From Candidatus Sumerlaeota bacterium (GTDB lineage Bacteria; Sumerlaeota; Sumerlaeia; SLMS01; JAHLLQ01), in contig JAJFLJ010000270.1 of assembly GCA_021772755.1 (NCBI GenBank), forward strand, positions 1 through 32,842: a stretch of DNA of 32,842 bases, in the 5' to 3' direction. A model generated the notes under the pieces. The model saw nothing but the letters and a program-made list of their open reading frames with translations, did not search any database and was not told the origin of the DNA. Within the stretch, counting starts at the first letter, position 1; every line of letters begins with the position of its first letter. Position numbers and translations under genes: made by a program. Below are positions 26,448 to 32,842 of this stretch, in pieces.

Positions 26448-26485
26448 GGCGAACCTCCTTGTTCGAAGAAATCTGTCGATAGGGA

Positions 26486-26513
26486 GTATTACAAGCAGTT
26501 TGCCAGGTTGCAA
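26486..26513 (-). promoter_or_regulatory. Candidate promoter of the hsp20 cluster
   Basis: On the - strand TTGCAA (26513-26508), 16-nt spacer, TAATAC (26491-26486), about 40 nt before the first hsp20 ATG. Confidence 0.5.
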
Positions 26514-26818
26514 AGATCGACATAAGTCCAGCAAGATCAGTCATGATCGTTCTCCACTCCCGACAGGACAGGAGCGTTGTGATACATGCGATCAAGGAGC
26601 CCTTCTCGTTTCGCCAGGTCGATGTGTCCAAAACACACATGTCGTGCCCTTCCGGGCTCACTCGTCACGATGCAAAAAGACACATACGCACCGCGCCTCC
26701 GACTGAAACCACTCGTCTTGCCGCTGCCACGACACCGGCACGAGACTGGATACGCACAAGGCTGCCTGGGTCGGCTCACGCTGTTCCCGCTGGCCACATC
26801 CAAGGGAGTTGCCGAACG

Positions 26819-27355
26819 ATGACAGGACCAAACCGACAGGAGACCGATGAGATGCTCTGGAACCGGCGCGACCCCCAGGAAACGGACGAAGGCGCTGCGC
26901 CGAAAGACGTCCCCGGTACTCCGGCGGAAGTCGAGGAGACCGCCCTCTGGATGGAGAAGGCGCACCGCATCGCTGCGGAGCTGGACAACGTCCGCAAGCG
27001 CGCGCGCCGCGATCTCGAACGTGCCCGCCGCGACGAGCGGGTCGGCGTCGTTGGAGGCTTTCTCGACGTGCTCGACAACTTCGACCGCGCCCTCGCCATG
27101 CCAGGTGCCGAGTCGAACCAGTGGATCGAGGGCTTCGAAGCAACCCGGGCGCAGATGCTCGACGTCTTCGCGCGCTTCGGCGTTCGGCCGTTCGAGTCCC
27201 TCGGCCAGGCCTTCGATCCCAACTTCCACGAGGCCGTCGCGATGGCTTCGGTCGCGAACGCCGAAGAGGGAACCGTCGTCGAGGTGATCCAGACGGGCTA
27301 CGTTCTCGACGAAACGGAGGTCATTCGCCCCGCGAAGGTGGTCGTGGCGAAGTAG
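26819..27355 (+). CDS. grpE: Nucleotide exchange factor GrpE
   Basis: AAELDNVRKRARRDLERARRDERVGVVGGFLDVLDNFDRAL; FDPNFHEAVA; VVEVIQTGYVLDETEVIRPAKVVVAK. ATG at 26819 behind AAGGGAG. Confidence 0.93.
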   Translation: MTGPNRQETDEMLWNRRDPQETDEGAAPKDVPGTPAEVEETALWMEKAHRIAAELDNVRKRARRDLERARRDERVGVVGGFLDVLDNFDRALAMPGAESNQWIEGFEATRAQMLDVFARFGVRPFESLGQAFDPNFHEAVAMASVANAEEGTVVEVIQTGYVLDETEVIRPAKVVVAK

Positions 27356-27402
27356 CCTCCGAAGATCGCGCACCGACGCATCACGGATGAGGGAGGAACA
27401 CG

Positions 27403-30036
<2,634 letters not shown>

Positions 30037-30039
30037 ACG

Positions 30040-30080
30040 CCGAAAAGGACCGAAACCCTTGGGATTCCGGTCCTTTTCGG
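30040..30080 (+). terminator. Terminator-like hairpin after clpB
   Basis: CCGAAAAGGACCG(30040-30052)/CGGTCCTTTTCGG(30068-30080), perfect 13-bp stem; no distal U tract. Confidence 0.7.
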
Positions 30081-30178
30081 TGCAAGTGGTCGGTCGAGAC
30101 TCTGCGGCAAGGCGCTTTGTCTTGACTCCGGGAGAGACTTGAGCCAGATTCAGGCCAGAAAGTGTGCCCGTATTTTGC

Positions 30179-30197
30179 TATAAGGGCTTGTCAAGCC
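30179..30197 (+). promoter_or_regulatory. Candidate -10-like TATAAG followed by perfect inverted repeat GGCTTG-T-CAAGCC upstream of rpoN
   Basis: TATAAG 30179-30184; GGCTTG 30185-30190, T, CAAGCC 30192-30197. No convincing -35. Confidence 0.35.
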
Positions 30198-30256
30198 GAA
30201 AACACTCGTCGTTCGCCACAGAACCGGATCACCGGTCGGACCAAAAGGCAGGATTC

Positions 30257-32164
30257 ATGGCGATCTCGCTCCACCAGCAAATGCGTCAGACGCAGAAGCT
30301 GATCATGACGCCGCAGATGCAGCAGTCCATCCAGCTGCTTCAGCTCAACAGCATGGAGCTGGAGCAGATGATCTCCCAGGAGATGATGGAGAACCCCTTC
30401 CTGGAGCTCTCGGACGACGAGGAGAACCTGCAATCCAGCAACGAGGAGCGCGACCAGGCCGACGCCGGAGCCGATGATTCCCCGGACGACTCGGGCCTCT
30501 CCGAGCAGGCCAAAGCGGAGTCCCCGACCGCCAACGACAGTGTGTTGCCGGACGAGCGGGAGGACACCCGCCAGAAGGGCGAGGAGACCGGCGACGCGAC
30601 CCCCGACGAAACCGGCAAGGACGCCGCCGAGGACTTCGAGAAATTCGAGAAGAACGACGTCGACTGGGACAGCGAGTACGGCGATTCCGACACCTCCGCC
30701 TACCGCGCCACCCGCGAGGATTCCGAAGAAAGCGACTTCACCACCTACACCGCCCTCAACGAGAGCCTCTACGACAGTCTGATGCGCCAGGTGCGCCTCT
30801 CGGTCCTGGCGGGCGACGAGATCGAAATCGCCGAGTTCATCGTCGGGAATCTGAACGAGGACGGCTTCCTGGACTGTTCGCCGGAAAACCAGGCGATGAT
30901 CATGCTCTACCCCCCCGAGCTGTTCACGACGAAGCCCACCACCCAGACCTCCGAACGGCTGCGGGGAATGCTCAAGAAGCTGCGGGGCAGCGAAGCCGCC
31001 GTGTACGCGGTGGAGCTCAAGCACCGGCAGCTCGTCGCGATGGTCGTCGGCGCGCTGCTGAAGATCACGCCCGACGAGGCGATGACGATGTCCAGACGCG
31101 AGCAGGCGCTGGCGCTGGTCGCCCGAAAGCTGAAGAAGCCTGCGGAGGAGGTCGCGGAGGCGAGACCCGAGGACCTGGTCCTCGAGACCGTCGCGTGGCG
31201 CATGAAGAGCGATGCGCAGACGGTGTTCGACGTGCTCGAGGTGGTCCACGACTTCGAGCCAACGGGCGTCGCGGCCCGCAACCTGGGCGAGTGCCTCCGC
31301 CTTCAGGCCGAAGAGCGCGGCATCCGCGACCGCGTGCTCTACGAGATTCTGGAGAACCATCTGCCGAACCTCCAGCAGAAGCGGTTCCGCGAGATCGCCC
31401 AGGCGCTCGACGTTCCCGAGAGCCGCGTCCAGGACGCGTTCCACACGATCGCGCGTCTCGACCCGCGGCCGGGGCGCTCGACGACGAAGGACTCCCCCCG
31501 CTACATCAAGCCCGACGTCTTCGTGAAGAAGATGGACGGCCGGTACATGTACTTCCTGAGCGAGGGCGACGCCGGACGGCTGCGCATCGCGTCGAACTAC
31601 CGCCGCATGGCGAGCCGCAACGCGCGCGAGGCCGCGCAGAACGGCAACGGAAGCAACGCGTACGAGACGGGACAGGCGCAGTACGCCAACGAGAAGTACA
31701 AGAACGCGGTCTGGCTCATCAAGAACATCGAAAAGCGCAAGTCCACGGTCCTTCGCGTGACGGAAGCCATCATGGAATACCAGATGGAGTTCCTGGAGAA
31801 GGGCGTCGAGCACCTGCGCCCCCTGACGCTGCGCAACATCGCCGAGGTCGTCGGCATGCACGAATCGACGATCGCCCGCGTCACGACGAAGAAGTACGTC
31901 GAGACGCCGCGGGGCATCTTCGAACTGAAGTACTTCTTCAGCTCAGGCCTCGAGACCGACAGCGGCAACGACGCGTCGTCGCGCTCCATCAAGGAGATCA
32001 TCACGCAGATGATCGAGCTGGAGAACCCGCGCCGCCCCCTCAGCGACCAGAAAATCGCCGACATGCTGAAGGACCGCGGCATCCAGATCGCCCGCCGCAC
32101 CGTCGCCAAGTACCGCGAACAGCTGAAGATCCTTCCCGCGAAACTGCGCAAGGAAGTGAGCTGA
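30257..32164 (+). CDS. rpoN: RNA polymerase sigma-54 factor RpoN (enlarged)
   Basis: LHQQMRQTQKLIMTPQMQQSIQLLQLNSMELEQM; VGMHESTIARVTTKKYVETPRGIFELKYFFSS; RpoN box ARRTVAKYRE. ATG at 30257. Confidence 0.97.
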   Translation: MAISLHQQMRQTQKLIMTPQMQQSIQLLQLNSMELEQMISQEMMENPFLELSDDEENLQSSNEERDQADAGADDSPDDSGLSEQAKAESPTANDSVLPDEREDTRQKGEETGDATPDETGKDAAEDFEKFEKNDVDWDSEYGDSDTSAYRATREDSEESDFTTYTALNESLYDSLMRQVRLSVLAGDEIEIAEFIVGNLNEDGFLDCSPENQAMIMLYPPELFTTKPTTQTSERLRGMLKKLRGSEAAVYAVELKHRQLVAMVVGALLKITPDEAMTMSRREQALALVARKLKKPAEEVAEARPEDLVLETVAWRMKSDAQTVFDVLEVVHDFEPTGVAARNLGECLRLQAEERGIRDRVLYEILENHLPNLQQKRFREIAQALDVPESRVQDAFHTIARLDPRPGRSTTKDSPRYIKPDVFVKKMDGRYMYFLSEGDAGRLRIASNYRRMASRNAREAAQNGNGSNAYETGQAQYANEKYKNAVWLIKNIEKRKSTVLRVTEAIMEYQMEFLEKGVEHLRPLTLRNIAEVVGMHESTIARVTTKKYVETPRGIFELKYFFSSGLETDSGNDASSRSIKEIITQMIELENPRRPLSDQKIADMLKDRGIQIARRTVAKYREQLKILPAKLRKEVS

Positions 32165-32220
32165 GCGGGCGCGCCTCGCCGCGAAGCGTTTCGACTTCAC
32201 CAGCCAAAGGACAGCGCTTC

Positions 32221-32842
32221 ATGCAGCCACGCCGCTTTCTCGTCACCGGAGGCAGCAAGGGGATCGGTGAATCTCTCGTCCGTCTCGCCCGCAAGATCGG
32301 CCACGAGGTCGTCTTCACCGGGCGCGACGCGAAGCGCCTCGCCGCCGTCGCCGGCGAAACGGGCGCACACGCGCTCGAAGCCGACGTCGCCAGCCCGGAG
32401 GACAACGCGCGCACCGTCGAGTTCGCCACCGAAACGCTGGGCGGCATCGACGTGCTGGTCAACAACGCGGCGGTGGCGTACGGCGCGCACATCGGCGAGA
32501 TCGACATGAAACGACTGCGGGCGCAGTACGACGTGAACCTCTTCGGTCTCGTCGACCTGACGAACCGCGTCGTTCCCGCCATGAAGCGGCAGGGCTCCGG
32601 CGACATCGTGAACGTCTCGTCCACCTCGGGAATGAAGGGGCACGCCAACGGGACGGCCTACAGCGGCAGCAAATGGGCGCTGCGGGGAATCTCGCAGTGC
32701 TGGCAGGCGGAGCTTCGCCCGCACGACATCCGCGTGATGTGCGTCTGTCCCTCCGAGGTGCAGACGGGGTTCAACGGCGGCGCGAAGGGCGACGACGCGA
32801 AGAAGCTCGTCGCCGACGACATCGCCGGCAGCATCATCGGAT
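32221..32842 (+). CDS. Short-chain dehydrogenase/reductase (SDR), 3'-truncated by the window edge
   Basis: TGGSKGIG cofactor motif, NNAA, NVSSTSGMKGHANGTAYSGSKWAL (catalytic S/Y/K); ATG at 32221 behind AAAGGA; open to the window end. Confidence 0.93.
   Translation, partial: MQPRRFLVTGGSKGIGESLVRLARKIGHEVVFTGRDAKRLAAVAGETGAHALEADVASPEDNARTVEFATETLGGIDVLVNNAAVAYGAHIGEIDMKRLRAQYDVNLFGLVDLTNRVVPAMKRQGSGDIVNVSSTSGMKGHANGTAYSGSKWALRGISQCWQAELRPHDIRVMCVCPSEVQTGFNGGAKGDDAKKLVADDIAGSIIG

Noticed and set aside
26543-26818. N-terminal extension of grpE to 26543 in the ORF track
   Set aside because: The extra 92 residues have no GrpE character; ATG 26819 has an SD and fits the family.

Overview
High-GC bacterial chromosomal window, mostly conserved housekeeping genes. 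In order on + unless noted: 3' end of nusG; rplK, rplA, an L10-type leader, rplJ, rplL; rpoB, rpoC and a strong terminator; a DUF503 gene; a GT4 glycosyltransferase; on the - strand, a vertebrate-type protein-arginine deiminase (PAD) and an orphan OppC/DppC-type ABC permease; pilM-N-O-P(like)-Q; an alpha-glucan phosphorylase; three tandem Hsp20 genes on the - strand, divergent from grpE-clpB; an enlarged rpoN (sigma-54); and the 5' part of an SDR oxidoreductase. The most unusual content is the exported bacterial PAD. It has the catalytic Asp/His/Asp/Cys set and a recognisable PAD middle domain, no PAD_N domain, and one remodelled calcium site. Secondary points are the heat-shock cluster without dnaK/hrcA, sigma-54 insertions, a DUF503 start codon directly behind the rpoC terminator, an orphan terminator upstream of pilM, and a long rplL-rpoB leader with an exact direct repeat. 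I see no CRISPR array, IS element, phage gene, tRNA or rRNA. No database search was run; all homology calls come from motif recognition and recalled reference sequences.
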